From: Haemaphysalis longicornis
Taxonomy: Eukaryota > Arthropoda > Arachnida > Ixodida > Ixodidae
Reading direction: 5' to 3'
Length of the DNA stretch: 64,000 nt
NCBI GenBank assembly: GCA_013339765.2
Contig: CM023457.1
Coordinates: 30,583,911 to 30,647,910 of the forward strand
The notes beneath the pieces were generated by a model. The model did not search any database, had not been told where the DNA came from, and was given only the letters and a program-made list of their open reading frames with translations. The position numbers were made by a program, and so were the translations under genes. This document shows positions 44,522-56,513 of the stretch, piece after piece (position 1 is the first letter of the stretch; every line of letters begins with the position of its first letter).

Positions 44522-45793
44522 CAGAAGAACCCCGGTAATACAGCTTTCAAGGGACCGCGAGAAAACGTCGTATGACCGGGGTGTCGTATAGTACGACCGG
44601 GGTGCGGGTAAATGCCGGCCTAGTAGACGGTCTCAGGTGACAGGTGGGCTAACTTATTTAAACTACTATATTTAGCGCGTTGTCGCGTGATTTGTGAACC
44701 TTTAGCTGAAATCCCAAATTTAAAAAAAAAGCAACGCCTACGTTGTGCCGCCTCCACTTTATGGCGTCCAGCTAGCTCGCCAGCCAAGCGCCATGGCTCT
44801 ACGCGATATAAGGGCGACGTGGTCCAGCAAATTGAGAGGGCAAAAGTCGAGTGTGAAACTGCCAAGGCCAAGCGAAACGAACGATAGTACAAGGCGGAGA
44901 TGAACAAAAAACGGCATTGCCGTACATGGTGGCGACACCCTTTCAACGGTCCCGTGCCGTCGCTATTGGGTCATAGTGCCCAACACATAGCTGTTTTTGT
45001 TTCCCACAAGACCCAGCAACACGAAATAGATAAGGTAATTGAACTTTCGCGAGAAAACCGTGTTGCGGTGAAAATTATAGCGCGGTCTTGCTACAGTGAC
45101 TTGCCGCGGCGGCCAGCAGTGACCCAAAATGGCTGTGCCAACGGGTACATGTCTCCACGAATCGCCTCCTGTATTTCCCTCCACCCTTGCGGAGGCACTC
45201 TAGCAAACAAAAAAGCAAAGTGACAACGCGGCTTCGAAAGACACTGATAATCAGAGAGCAGAGATATAGGGAAAGAGCGTCGTGAAAGGAAGAAACTTGG
45301 ATCGAGCGCGCGGGGAAAGCGGCTGTTCGGTCATCGCCGTGGGGCAGCGTCGTATGTGTTTTCGCGTTCGTCGGCAGCTCAACGAGAGCTTCAAATTCAC
45401 GGTCCACCTGCCACCTGAACCGCGGAATTGGCGCGTTGGGGTACTACTGCCGCGTGGTGCCGTAGCAGTTTAACAATGGGTTATCTCCCGCTCACGAGTC
45501 TGTTCAGTAAGTGGCCTGTCCCGCCTGCGGACCTTTGGACATCAAGCAGCGTCAAACGGGGGTTAAGAATAAAGAAGGTCAGGACGAGGCGGCGAAGCGG
45601 TGTAAAATATGGGAAAACGCCGGTTTATCCGCGCCAGGGTCCGTCGTAGCAAGCGGACCTCGTGCACCCGAGGGTCGTATCATTGGGGTATTTATTGCAC
45701 ATTGTTTATATGGGAAGTTTGCCGGCACCGCGGTGATCCGTCGTAAGAGGCGGGTCGTCGTAAATCCAGGGAACGTATCAGCGGGTTTCACCG
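44522..45793. mobile_element. TA-target element, pogo-like, about 1.27 kb
   Basis: The left end CAGAAGAACCCCGGTAATACAG and the right end CGTATCAGCGGGTTTCACCG are imperfect inverted repeats of the CAG.GAAACCCG.TATACG kind, flanked by TA. Internal frames (44687-44887; 44900-45223) on the + strand are not recognisable as a transposase. The subterminal region repeats 'gtcgtat.gaccgggg'. Confidence 0.6.
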
Positions 45794-46537
45794 TATTTTA
45801 AAAATGCACCATACCGATGCTGGTAAAAGCAATATGCATTTGCTAGGGAAAAAAATCAATAAGGAGCATCATTTGTACGGCTGGAGTCATTCCATACAAG
45901 GCATGCCATACCAAGTATACGGGTTTGTAATGTTTTTGAAAGTGAGTGAAATAAAGTAATGAAGTTATTTGGAAGAGCGATGAATGCCACAGAGATGGTT
46001 ACAAAAAGTGCGACGAGGGCAAGGCAATCGATAAGTTCGTCGAGGTTGAATGAAGAGATTTGATGGGATATATATAATCAGGCATTCAAGATCGAGAGTG
46101 CAACGGTTTCTTTTCACAGTCCTTGGACTACTTTGTACTCTGTTGGGCTCGCATCTAACGCATCTAACAGAATATGCTGCCGTGAGCCTGCGAAAAGGGT
46201 TGTGAAACTTCTTCAAATATGCGAAGATAAACTATTTCAATACTCAAAGCTTAGAATTCCTAATGAAATCGAATACTGGGAATTCGAAATCATTCTTCGC
46301 TAAAGTCACTTTCCAGTTGAAACTCACATACGTGCACTGCATTTATTTTAGGTCATTGATATCAATCTTGATATCTGTTCCCTCATGAAATAAAAGCAGT
46401 TGCTAAAAAAGGCGCTTATTATATTAAAGATTCAAAAAGCAACAGCAGCAAATCAAATAGAGCCAAACTACCTCTGGAAAAAATTTCCCACCTCCCCTCG
46501 CGGGAACCCCTGTGTAGATGCGACGCATAGGGGGTTC

Positions 46538-46746
46538 GATTGATTGTAGGGTTTAACGCGCCGACGCAACGCAGGCGATGAGGCGCGCCGTAGTGGAGGG
46601 CTCCGGATTAATTTGACCACCTGGGATCTTACGTGCGCCGAAATCTCGCACACACGGGCGTTTTTGCTTTTCGCCTCCATCAGAAAGCGGCCGCCGCGGC
46701 CGGGAATCGAACCCGCGACCTCGTGCTCAGCAGCGCAACGCCTTAG
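46538..46746 (-). mobile_element. tRNA-derived SINE with 13-bp target duplication
   Basis: The minus strand gives the SINE from the tRNA-like 'cctaaggcgttgcgctgctgagcacgaggtcgcgggttcgattcccgg' to the 'caatcaatcg' tail. The perfect duplication gcatagggggttc lies at 46525-46537 and 46747-46759. The extreme 5' end (A-box start) is missing. Confidence 0.9.
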
Positions 46747-46916
46747 GCATAGGGGGTTCACGTTGCAGCGTTGGACAGCGGAGGAACGGCGCTGGAACGA
46801 TGGAGCGGAGCGGCGCAGGCACCGCGTTTTATAGCGCGCATAACGGTGAGGGGACGCGCCGGCGCCAGTGCGTCTGCCGCGGCTATGACGCAACACAATC
46901 CACTTTAATTCAATCC

Positions 46917-46953
46917 AATACAAATCCAAGCCAATCCAATCCAATCCAATCCA
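46917..46953. repeat. (CCAAT)n microsatellite
   Basis: About seven pentanucleotide units with minor variants. Confidence 0.85.
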
Positions 46954-47171
46954 ATGCCCCTCGTGAGAGAGTGTTCGCTATCGGAGAGGAGAGGGGGTGA
47001 GCGGCGGAGAGCGCAGCTCACGCGGCGAGGAGAATGGGGGAGGGGCGGACGCCGACAACAACGCCGACGCCGGATGCAGGGACAAGGTGAGTGAATGAGA
47101 TGCAGTCGCATCTAATACCCAAGTAACACTATAACATGTATAGTGTTTTTTTTTTAATGCTTTTTCCTCAG

Positions 47172-47297
47172 CTGTCACCCAAGACGTCGAATTAAAAAAA
47201 AATCCTCATTCCTACACTGCGTGAGGTACCAGGAATTGGGAGATCTACAGTGTGTCCATTTTGCTAAAAAGCCCAGTGATGTGTGGCCTGACAACTT
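47172..47297 (+). pseudogene. Exon A of aerolysin-like gene, copy 3 (broken orphan)
   Basis: It is recognisable by the acceptor 'ttcctcag', the shared start (T.CCCAAGACGT) and the shared end (GATGTGTGGCCTGA) before a GTGAGT donor. It is 126 bases long instead of 130. A run of nine A near 47195 adds a base, and another five bases are missing in the middle. The frame is lost and stop codons appear. No exon B or C follows in the 8.9 kb before the copine gene. It is a relic of a third copy. Confidence 0.7.
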
Positions 47298-48178
47298 GTG
47301 AGTGCTGTGCAATGCATTTTAAGATTTCATTAACAAAGCTTTTAGACACAGTCTAGCCAGCCATCTAGTGCAACATAGAGTGAATATCCACGAAAAATTC
47401 CTGGGGCATCGAAGTCTAAGACAACAACAAAACACCACAGGTACATTTTGTTGAGCCAGTACCTTTTCTAGAGCACTGCAAACAGTACAACTGAGAAGTC
47501 GGATTACGTGTTGAGTATTTCAAGCAAATACAAAGCTTTTTGTATAATCAAATGTTGCTTTAAATAACGAGTGGGCAACTTCTGGTTTCTTGTTTCGACC
47601 TGATCACTTGCACAAAAACACTCGTAAACTTTAGAGAATGCTGCCATTGAAGACCCTAAAACTGCAAAGATAGGACCAGAGTGAAGTTTCCTTTGTCTTG
47701 TTTCTAGGATTAGAGGTTAGACTAAAAAAATGCAGCACAGGCAAGGGGACTAGCTGCTTAAATTGCATAGCAATATTTATTACAATGCAGCATGTAGCAA
47801 CAATAGTATGTTGCGCATGTCAACACATACATTTCTGGGAAGCTCCTTGTATGTAACTTTTTCAGAACTACCTAGAAAAGAGAATTTTCGTGCACAGCAT
47901 TTCACCACGCTTGTGGTTTAGACATGGCAGCTACTCTGATGTCCATGCAAGTCATATCTATTGTTTCATACCGAGATGGGAAACCAAAATGTAGTTTCAA
48001 AGCTTACGAAACTTGTTTCTCGCACCCCAGACATTGAAAGGAACAACAGAACAATTCATATTTGTTTAATAACATTGGAGGCGAGAGAGTCTGAAAGAAT
48101 AAACTTTATTTCTAGGAATATTAGGGACGATGTTGCTTGAAAGCGATGCTGGTGGTTAGGTCGCGTTGATGGTTGACA
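47298..48178 (+). other. Intron remnant of copy 3
   Basis: Two parts align with intron A-B of copy 1: 47298-47640 (with 969-1350) and 47905-48070 (with 4770-4990). In copy 1 these parts are 3.4 kb apart, because of insertions there that are absent here. Confidence 0.6.
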
Positions 48179-48758
48179 GTGTGAACAGTTTGTTTTTGAC
48201 CGTATTTGTACCTCGCTTGTTTTTGTTCAGGGCAAAAATAATCGTTTTGTGAAACATGGTGCTCGCTCGACAAATACGGACCGTAAATATGGTCCGCTTA
48301 CGCCAATCGGCCAGTGTCGTCTGAGACAACCCCAAAGAGCCGCAGTGCTGTGCAGCTGAAGCAAGCATAGTGCGCACAGTAACAACAGCAGTACGCATCA
48401 GTATACTTCTTTGTTTACGTGAGCTTTTGTAACCTTCACTGTTTATCCCCCGATTCTTACTGCTAGAAAAAGAATGTTCCCTAAATGTAAGCGCAAATAG
48501 CTCGCTCGGCAACCTTACAAGCTCTGCATAATTTGCGTTTGCTTTTGCCGGCCTCAGCCAATCGCAGAGCTGGCACGTATGACATCATAGGTTCTGTTGC
48601 GAGAAACAAGCCACTGGGTCGCATGGCCATTCTATTTTTTTCTTAATTATATAGCTTATTTGAGCGAAGTGTGCGTTAAAAATGGTGTCAGTGTGATTCT
48701 AACAAGGCAGTCTTTGGAATGAACCAAACCTGTGTTTTGTGTGCACGGCCCCTTTAAC
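48179..48758 (-). repeat. TTAA-family repeat ('GGGGCCGTGCA' end), minus copy
   Basis: It shares its whole length with 52980-53550 and, inverted, with 10744-11346. It ends 'gtgcacggcccctttaa', giving a TTAA at its outer edge. Confidence 0.65.
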
Positions 48759-49854
48759 CTCACGAGTAGCGAGTAGACCCTTGGCCAAGCTCACCTGAAT
48801 GCTATAGACTTCACCTTGGCTTCAAGCAGAGAAATTTGGTAATCCCAACATAACCTGAAGCTTTCTATGAAGACGTTGCTCGAAGAACACAAGACAACAA
48901 ACACGGCATTGTTTTTTTTTCTGTGTAAAACCTGTGTGCATCAAGAATATGTTACCAACTAGCACTATTTGTTTCTCTAGTAGCACACTCCATAGCACCA
49001 GGTGCCCCTTTTTCTCAGGAAAAATTAGCAGTGAACTGCTCAATTGTTAATCTCAAAATTTCGTAGCAAAATATGTTTGTAGTGTTTTCTGAACGTTTTT
49101 CTTAGCATTCCGAAGATGCAATAGAACTCTTTCACAAAACAGGAATGCCATGGTGGTCGAGGTCTATGAAAGCCAACAAGCTGTAACCAGTCAGGCTCTG
49201 TAGGCGAAGGAGGTTATAAAAGTTGATCTTGAGTACTTGAATGGTTTGCTTCAGATTTCAAACACACGGCGACTGTTTGAACATGAACCAATTACCTTAG
49301 TTTTATTCACTTTCCTGATGCAACGTACAGAAAAATTCCCACCGTTCTAAGCACAGCAGGCAATTCGAAAGAACTAGCTCTTGGTGACTCACTCAACTCT
49401 ATTCCAGTCGTGAAAGGCATTTCTTTTATATGAAACAAAAGAAAAATTTTAAAATTTCAAATTTCACAATACTAAATGACAGCAGTTGTATATTAGCATG
49501 TACACGGATAACAGAGTTACCAGTGTGTTAACTGCACATTACCATTGAACTTACACGGTAAAACGGAACTACAGGCTATGGTTACACATTCATAGTTTTG
49601 GCGGTCGCTTTGGTCGGCACCCACCGATTGCACAAACCAATCCCTGTGATGTTTAGTGGCTAGGGTGTCATCACTGCCCCATCTGTTTACCGGAAAGGGG
49701 CCATGCAGACAAAATACGAGCTTGTTATATTCGAAAGATTTTGTGTTTTATAGTGCCCCCAGCACTTATCTGGCAGCAAATGATGCCGTATTCACTGAGA
49801 AATTATTCAATTTAGGTTGAAAATTTCATTCTTCCACCAAATAATGTGTTTTAA
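48759..49854. other. Intergenic with a further TTAA-family fragment
   Basis: At 49690-49850 the sequence starts 'aaaggggccatgcagacaaaatac' and continues 'caaataatgtgtttt', matching ends seen near 14260-14366. No gene is recognised elsewhere. Confidence 0.5.
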
Positions 49855-51178
49855 AGGGACACTGAAGTGAATTTCTCAAGCTCCCGTTTTTGCTTGCACT
49901 GTGTAGACTTGCTCAAATTAACACACTTTTCATCGTTTATCCGGTTGACAAGTCGGTAATTATTTTACAAAGCTCGAAAGAAGAAAAACTACCATGCGCG
50001 GTCTGCGGCGGCCGCACCAACTAAAGGCGGTGACGACGGGAGGAGGTGCACTGTGATTGGACGATGCCCACGATTAGCATTCAAAAGAGTTTCGGTTTCA
50101 GTTCTGCAAAACAACATGCTTGACATTCAACGTTATCTGATGGGCATTCTCGATATCTCAGTAATCGTCATACCGCGCTTCTGCCATGTTGTCGGCTGTA
50201 AAATGCCCAAGATAAGCCTCCCAAGAATGCTTGGAACGTAGCAATCACTAGACGAGGCCTACGCAGTGGATGAATGCCCTCCGCGTCACCGCAGACACTC
50301 AAATGCCATGCGCTTTTCCCCCATTTTGAAGCTTGCCTCATGCCTGTATCGTAAAAAGTGTGTTCGCACCAGGCCAAGGGTCTGCTGATTCTGGCCTGTG
50401 CCCACTTCCCACAAGCAGTCGGTGCTTATGGCAACAGCACCCCAACGAGAACTGGCTAGCGCGTCACTGTCAGTCTGTGAGCGTTCTGCGATTTCACTCT
50501 TGGAGCAGTGAGCGTTACGGCCCAAAAATGATGAACTCAGTATAGAAAACATTGGCCGAAAACGGAGGAAAAAATTAACTTACAAAAAAAAAAAGCATGT
50601 ACCCTCAGGGATTCACACTTGCGACTTGCAATACATAATCCTAGCACTTCAGACCACTTGGCCACGCGCCAGTGCTGTTGATGGCGGAAATATAAGGTAT
50701 ATAATGCATAACCAGTTTACACTTTTATTTAGTTTTAGCATTTTAAGCAGCTTAGGTGACTATTTGTTGTATAGCGCCCGTGCAGTAAGTGTCCCCCAAA
50801 CTTCCACAATATCTCACGTCTAGCAATTGCATTTCTTAGACAGAAATGCGTTCGCAGATGTGTGGTCATGCTGCTGACGCTGTGCTTGTTCTCCCAGCGC
50901 AAAAAAAAGCTTCCTGCTCCCTAGTTTTACGCTGTACAGTAAAAGTTTCAGTTGATAATATTTCCTTCGTACCTATATTGACTTCGCGGAATTCCCCCGC
51001 CTTCAAGTGGCCTTAGATTTTCCTACTAGCATACCAGTCAGCGAAGCGTCGCATGTGCGGCGAGCCGTGCAGTAATGCAGTCAAGCCAAGTCATCTCCTT
51101 CTGACGTCACACGAAAATGCCACAGAAAATGGGCGAGGATGTAGAGAGGACAGTACTTTCGAATTGATTTTTCTACTA

Positions 51179-52741
51179 CAGTGGAATCTCGGTGATACAA
51201 ATTCGGTTGATACGAATTTCGTTGTGATACGAATTTTCGAAATTCCCCGGCCAAAATGCTTGTGTGCAATGTAAAAAAATTCGGATGATCCGTACGCATT
51301 TATCACTCCGTGCGGGTGATACGAACGCGTGAGCAGACGACTGCGGCGTGGACGGGAGGCGGGAGTGTTGAGCGGCCGTGCGGCCTTGGTTTGCGCGAGC
51401 ACAAAAGCGTTCTCCCCCGTTGACGGTAATCCTCCTCGTGGGAGGTGCTGTTACGAACGAACCGAACGTTTCGCCCTCTCGACGCCTGTTCTTTCTCCCT
51501 CCCTTCTTTTATCTCCCGCTGCAATCTCTTCTTTCTGTACCTTTCGTTTCCGCTGGCTGCAGCTGGGGTGCCTCTAGCTTCCTTTTTTTTTTTGTATTAT
51601 ACCTCTTGAATAAACCGCGGCAATCAAGCGTTCCTTCATTTCTGACCGCGAATACCCTCGCCATTTTGCCTTCTCCGCATTCCTCGCTTCCGTCTATGCC
51701 CCGCGCTCTACCTATCCTGTTGTCGCCTTGCCGTGTTGCCTGCGCTACTTGCGCGTTGATTATGTTGAAGCGTGCACCGTATGGAGCGTTTTCTGCTCGC
51801 GAAAACACGCCGCAGGCGTGCTGACGCCCCGCATGCTGCGCGCGGCGGCAACAAGGCGGCGTCACCAGCCGCGAAGTGGTGCGGGTAGCTCGACCGACCG
51901 CTTCTGATCGCTCTTTAAGATGCCACTTAAGAAACAAATGAAGTCGCTTGTACAGTAAAGGAGCTGATAATGTGGGCGAAAACGACACTACAAAGCATCG
52001 TCCGCGCGGTTAGGGGAAGCGCCGATCAAATATCCGCCACCGTGGTAAGCCTAAACATCTCCGGCGGGGCCAGCGGCTGTCGAGCGCTTTCAAACTGCCG
52101 CCGTGATAAGCGCGCCTCCCCGATGGAGCAAGTCGGCAGGCTCCTCCCACTGCCGCGCATCATTTTCCGAGCGAGGTAGAATCTGACGCAGGGGCGAAAT
52201 CGCCGACGCAGAACGCACGCGCAACGCCGACCCGCACGTATGCGGTTCACGCTTGTTCGTGTGCGTGCGTCGCGTCGGCGATGAGCGCGCGTTCTTTTGA
52301 CGCCCGTGTCGACGATTTCGCCCCTGTGTCAGATTCTACCTCGCTCGGAAAATGATGCGCGGCAGTGGGAGGAGCCTGCCGACTTGCGCCAATGGGGAGG
52401 CGCGCTCTTTAGGGCGGCAGTTTAAAAGCGCGCGCAGCAGCTGGCTGGGCCACCTCCGCGGCGGATATTTGGCGCGGATGATTTATAGTGCATTTTTCTC
52501 CAACACTGTCAGCTCCTTTTTACCGCATGAGCAATTTAGTTTACACTTGAGCTGCATTTTAACAAAAGGTTAGAAGCGGTCGCTGAAGCTACCTGCACCT
52601 CTTCACGGCAAGAGCCGACGTCATGTTGCCGCCGCATGCGCGGCACATTTCCATTTTTTCTCGTTTTCTGATGATACGAATTTTCGGGTGATACGAATAT
52701 TTTTGCCGCCCCTTGAGATTCGTATGACCGAGATTCCACTG
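51179..52741. mobile_element. 1.56-kb TA-target element (pogo-like), nested
   Basis: The ends CAGTGGAATCTCGGTGATAC and GTATGACCGAGATTCCACTG are inverted (about 15 of the outer bases identical), with TA flanks (51177-51178 and 52742-52743). Both ends carry repeated 'gatacgaatt' words. There is no transposase. The sister copy 16902-18573 preserves the empty site: 'ttctactaaataaa' there equals the sequence here after removing the element and one TA. Confidence 0.9.
52015..52480. repeat. Large inverted repeat inside the nested element
   Basis: The left half (52015-52200) and the right half (52310-52480) are inverted: 'gcaggctcctcccactgccgcgcatcattttccgagcgaggtagaatctgacgcaggggcgaaatcg' against its complement near 52312-52400, continuing to 'ggcggatatttggcgcg' at the outer edge. 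The centre is near 52250. Confidence 0.85.
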
Positions 52742-52979
52742 TAAATAAATTCGCACTCAGAGTGGTCAAAACACGGTCTGTGGACTCCGGAATACAATTT
52801 GCACAAGTAATCCCGCAATGTTTACAAATCACTTCAGTGCCCCTTTAACGACGTCTGCAATAAAGTCATGAGGGCAGGTATTCAAACAAACTTCAAGTGC
52901 ATCATTAGGCTCTGTAGCCTTGCTTGCCATCAGTCCTCCCAGATGGCACTGCCATACAGAGCCACAAATCGTTGTCCAC

Positions 52980-53550
52980 CATTGCTTTGTTTTTGACCGT
53001 ATTTGCACCAGGCTTGTTTTTTTTACTGTAGAAAGCAATCGCTTCGTGAAACATGGGGTACCCTCAACAAAAAAGGTCATGTAAGACAACGTCACTTATG
53101 ACAATCGACCAGTGTCGTGTAAGAAAACTCCACAGCGGCCGACTGCTGTGCAGCTAAAGCAAGCATAGTGTGCCAGTACCAACAGCAGTGCACACCGGTA
53201 CTTCTATGTTTACGTGTATTTTCGTAACTTTCATTGTTTACCGCACCATTCTTACCGCTGTAATATGAATATGCATTACATTTAGGCACAAATAGCTTGT
53301 TTAGCAAGCTTATAAGCCCTGCCTAATTTGCGTCTGCTTTTACCGGACTCAGCCAATCACAGAGCTGGCTCGAATGACATCATAGGTTCTGCTGCGGGAA
53401 ACGAGCTAGTGGGTCGCATGGCCATTCCCTTTTTCCCCCTAATTATATAGCTTATTTGAGCGAAGTGTGCATTTAAAGTGGTGTCAATATGATTCCAACA
53501 GGGCAATCTTTCGAATGAACAAAACGTGTTTTCTCTGCACGGCCCCTTTA
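52980..53550 (-). repeat. TTAA-family repeat, second minus copy
   Basis: It is collinear with 48179-48758: 'tttgtttttgaccgtatttg', 'cgaccagtgtcgt', 'ccggactcagccaatcacagagctgg', 'gcgcatggccattc'-type blocks. It ends 'gcacggcccctttag'. Confidence 0.65.
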
Positions 53551-54678
53551 GCATCGAGATTATTTGCTAGAAGTTTGGTTCAAGCAGGTATCATTGGTAT
53601 CAGGACGAAGCCGTCTTTTCGATGAAGCAAGCCTGTATTCTGTCTCCATGGCCGCTTTAGACTTGATCCCTCTCAGTTGCCAAAAGCCTCTGGCACCTTT
53701 ATCATCAGCAGCAACATCAATGATCAGAAAACATGCTGGCATCATTACGCAGAAATTGTCTCAGAAAAATGCTCATGGAAACAACCACTGGCACAGTTTC
53801 TAAACATGACGCGAGAGGTCTGACACGGAATAAGCAACAACGACGGCTGCATTTCAGCACAGATGAGAATTTTTTCCACTACATGGACTTCATTTTAAAA
53901 GCTATTGTGAAGTGAGCAAACAGCAGCGCCTTTCATATCTCTGGACGTAATGATAATTTTTGTGACTATGCACTAAAAAAGCCATTCAGATAGTAAAAAC
54001 TTTACTACTTCTGAGATTACAACACCGAAGCTCTGCCATAAGAATTCACCATGCACATCAATGATGCCACGTCAAATGGAAAAAGTGCTGGCAGTGTGAG
54101 ATGTATGACGTGACAGCAGATCAAAAACAATTTTCTGCACTTAGTTAGCACAGAAACATACAGGGTCAATCTACCATAAAGAATAAAATACAGTATCATA
54201 GTTGTCCATAAACATAAAACAAATGCTTACAGAAACCCTTCTAAATATGTAAAACATTTTAGTAACAAATATGTATGAAAGTCATGCTTTGGAGCATGAA
54301 AAATATAGGTGACAAACTTGACGTAAATATTTAAAAAAGGGAAAATTCCCCGTAACAACATTGTGCGGAACTATATTGGGCAGAAAGATTTCACATTGCA
54401 GGATTGTATATATAAAGCATTAAAAAATACATAGTAATTAAAGCAACAGTATAGCATCAAAAAATGTTTCTGCTCCTCAACAAATGTGAAATGTGGCAGT
54501 GGACAAAAAAGGGACAAGAGGTGCAAATAGGTAATGCACACAACCTAGGAGGACATTAGCACGTTAACCTCATACTATCACTACAACTAATTAACTGAAT
54601 ACATCTATGCATGCCACTCAAATAATGTAGCCACAGGACTGAGGGGGTCAATACGCACTGCAAATTATATCAACTACA
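53551..54678. other. 3' flank of the copine gene, no gene recognised
   Basis: AT-rich DNA with only shadow frames. Any copine 3' UTR would run leftward from 56286. No convincing minus-strand polyadenylation signal was found. Confidence 0.4.
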
Positions 54679-54832
54679 CTAATTGATTGTCGGGTTTAAC
54701 ACACCGACGCAACGGAGACGATGAGGCGCACCGTAGTGGAGGGCTTCGGATTATTTTGACCCCCTGGGGATCTTTAACGTGCACCAAAATCTCGTACACA
54801 CGGGTGTTTCTGCTTTTCACCTCCATCACAAT
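54679..54832 (-). mobile_element. 5'-truncated SINE, minus strand
   Basis: It contains the 3' body and 'caatcaatt' tail of the SINE family without the tRNA-like head. The duplication tatcaactaca lies at 54668-54678 and 54833-54843. Confidence 0.85.
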
Positions 54833-55099
54833 TATCAACTACAGTAACCTGTAAGTATATACATGCTTAAACAGTAGTTTATGGCCAAAAAAATAGTCAT
54901 GCCTAACTGCCCAATTGTAAACTGTTGGGGTTCACTACCATTTTGCAATTATTTCACCCCTGCCACCAAGTACAGGTGACCAACAAGGTAACACTACTGT
55001 AACAGGTATTGGCACTCTTTTCGAGCAGGCATACATTTACGTATTACATGCTGCCGTAACAATTATTAAGCAACTCAAATAATATACTATATCCCTTTA

Positions 55100-55240
55100 A
55101 AATACCGTAATCGATATTTCGACACCTGACCATGTCAGGTGTCGAATTGACACCTGACCATCGAATCGACACCTGACCATCGATATTTCGACACCTGACC
55201 ATCGAATCGACACCTGACCTGAAATCGACACCTGACCATG
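55100..55240. repeat. Minisatellite with CGACACCTGACCAT unit
   Basis: The word gacacctgacc(at) occurs six or more times in about 140 bp with alternating spacers (cgaat, cgatatttc, tgaaat), so a higher-order unit of about 34 bp can be seen. It lies about 1.1 kb beyond the copine stop codon. Confidence 0.85.
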
Positions 55241-56286
55241 TCAAGAGAAAGAATGCACTAACCTATCAAGTGAGCTACAATAGCGGCAATTGTTGCTTGG
55301 TAAAATAGCTAAACCAACAACTGCAGCCGCATCTAGCGAATTCAAAAAGAAAGGATTGAAATGCAGGAAAGAGAGGGTGATGGAAAGGGGGAAAACTTAA
55401 ATGTGTCAATTATTTCCGTATTTCGCACACAGTTACAATTAAAATCTATTGCTAGAAACATGAAACACAATACAGCAGACAAAAAATAAAATGTTAAGGA
55501 AGCTAAAGGAACAGCAAAAGACAGAACGCCTCGCCTGTGCGTTTTGGTCGTCATTTTACGCAAGCTGTACGTGCTTCTCATTTGAAATATGCAACAATCT
55601 TCTGTATTTTCTTAGCAGCACAATTGAAAGCCCCGGCTTTAAAGCTAAATGTCGCAAAAATACTTTTCCCCTGAGTAAGCTCAAAACGTCGCAAAAATAC
55701 TTTTCCTGTGAGTAAGCTCACACTCTATGCAATAGCGCCGGCAGCAACAAGGACATATGCATAGCACAGCCTTGAGAGCTTCACATTAGTGTAGAACGAG
55801 GTCAAAACATGAACAGCAACATTTACAAACTATGTGCAATTGAGTCACTAGTCACTCAAGATAGGACAAAGTTGAGTGGCAAATACAATATCGAAGAAGA
55901 AACAAAAAAGCAGCGCAAGGGATAAATGCTTGTCTTTTGTGTGATTGTTTAAACCATTTCGCCCACTAAACTTGCAATAAGTTCTATTTATCGAGTGATA
56001 AGGATCGTTCAACATTTCCCCAAAATGACACCGGGATACTAGAGTCCTCATTGCGCAAAAATATAGCGAAAATATTTCTGTAACAAGCTCGCGTCTGGGA
56101 GCAACGCGTCACGTCATGGTATTTCGAGGCAGTGAGAATTGAAAGCAACAGTACACCGAGCGCAGTACAGACGACAATTGCGGCACAGACAGAAGCTGTG
56201 GCTCGGACAAATGTGGCGCGGCGGGTCCCCAGTCAGTTGCAGACAGGGCTATGAGTTTGGCACGCGTACTGCCCCTAACGCGAGCC
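55241..56286 (-). other. Likely copine 3' UTR and flank
   Basis: This is the first kilobase after the copine stop codon on its strand. No repeat or exon is recognised. Confidence 0.4.
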
Positions 56287-56513
56287 TCAAGCTGCCGGAT
56301 TCAGCCCAGGCCTGATGCCGTTCCTGGACATGTAGCCGGTCACTTGGCCGGGGATCTCGGCCAGCACCTCCTTGGCGAGCCGTGCCTGGTTCATTTGCCA
56401 GTTGCTTCCCCCCTGGAGGAACTTGTTGAAAGGAACAAACTGCACTATGTCGCGCTCCGCCTGGCGGCCGCCCGCGCTGAACCTCGCCACGTCGCCATCC
56501 AGAACTTCCATGG
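56287..56513 (-). CDS. Copine terminal exon
   Basis: The acceptor 'ctttttgcag' precedes a MEVLDGD start. A DIVQFVPFNKFLQG block, a helix with LAKEVLAEIPGQVTGYM, and a stop at 56287 follow. The intron upstream (56514-57485) contains no recognised feature beyond a T-run at 57080-57093. Confidence 0.95.

Larger units (their letters stand above)
45794..47171 (+). other. Upstream region and intron before exon A3
   Basis: The stretch near 46180-46330 aligns with the DNA before A1 and A2 ('catctaacagaatatgctgc', 'aaaagggttgtgaaactt', 'cgaagataaactatttcaat'). It is interrupted by a SINE at 46538-46746. The 250 bp after the SINE are GC-rich, with no exon identified. Confidence 0.5.
49855..52844. mobile_element. 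TTAA-target DNA element, copy 2, split by a nested insertion
   Basis: It has ends AGGGACACTGAAGTG and CACTTCAGTGCCCCT (one mismatch) with TTAA on both sides (49851-49854 and 52845-52848). It is collinear with 16902-18573 but contains the 51179-52741 insertion. The tRNA-like block is decayed (50590-50690). No transposase. Confidence 0.85.

Noticed and set aside
44687..45223. Two + strand frames inside the 44522-45793 element as a transposase
   Set aside because: No DDE, helix-turn-helix or other recognisable motif. They may be remnants, but I cannot support a call.
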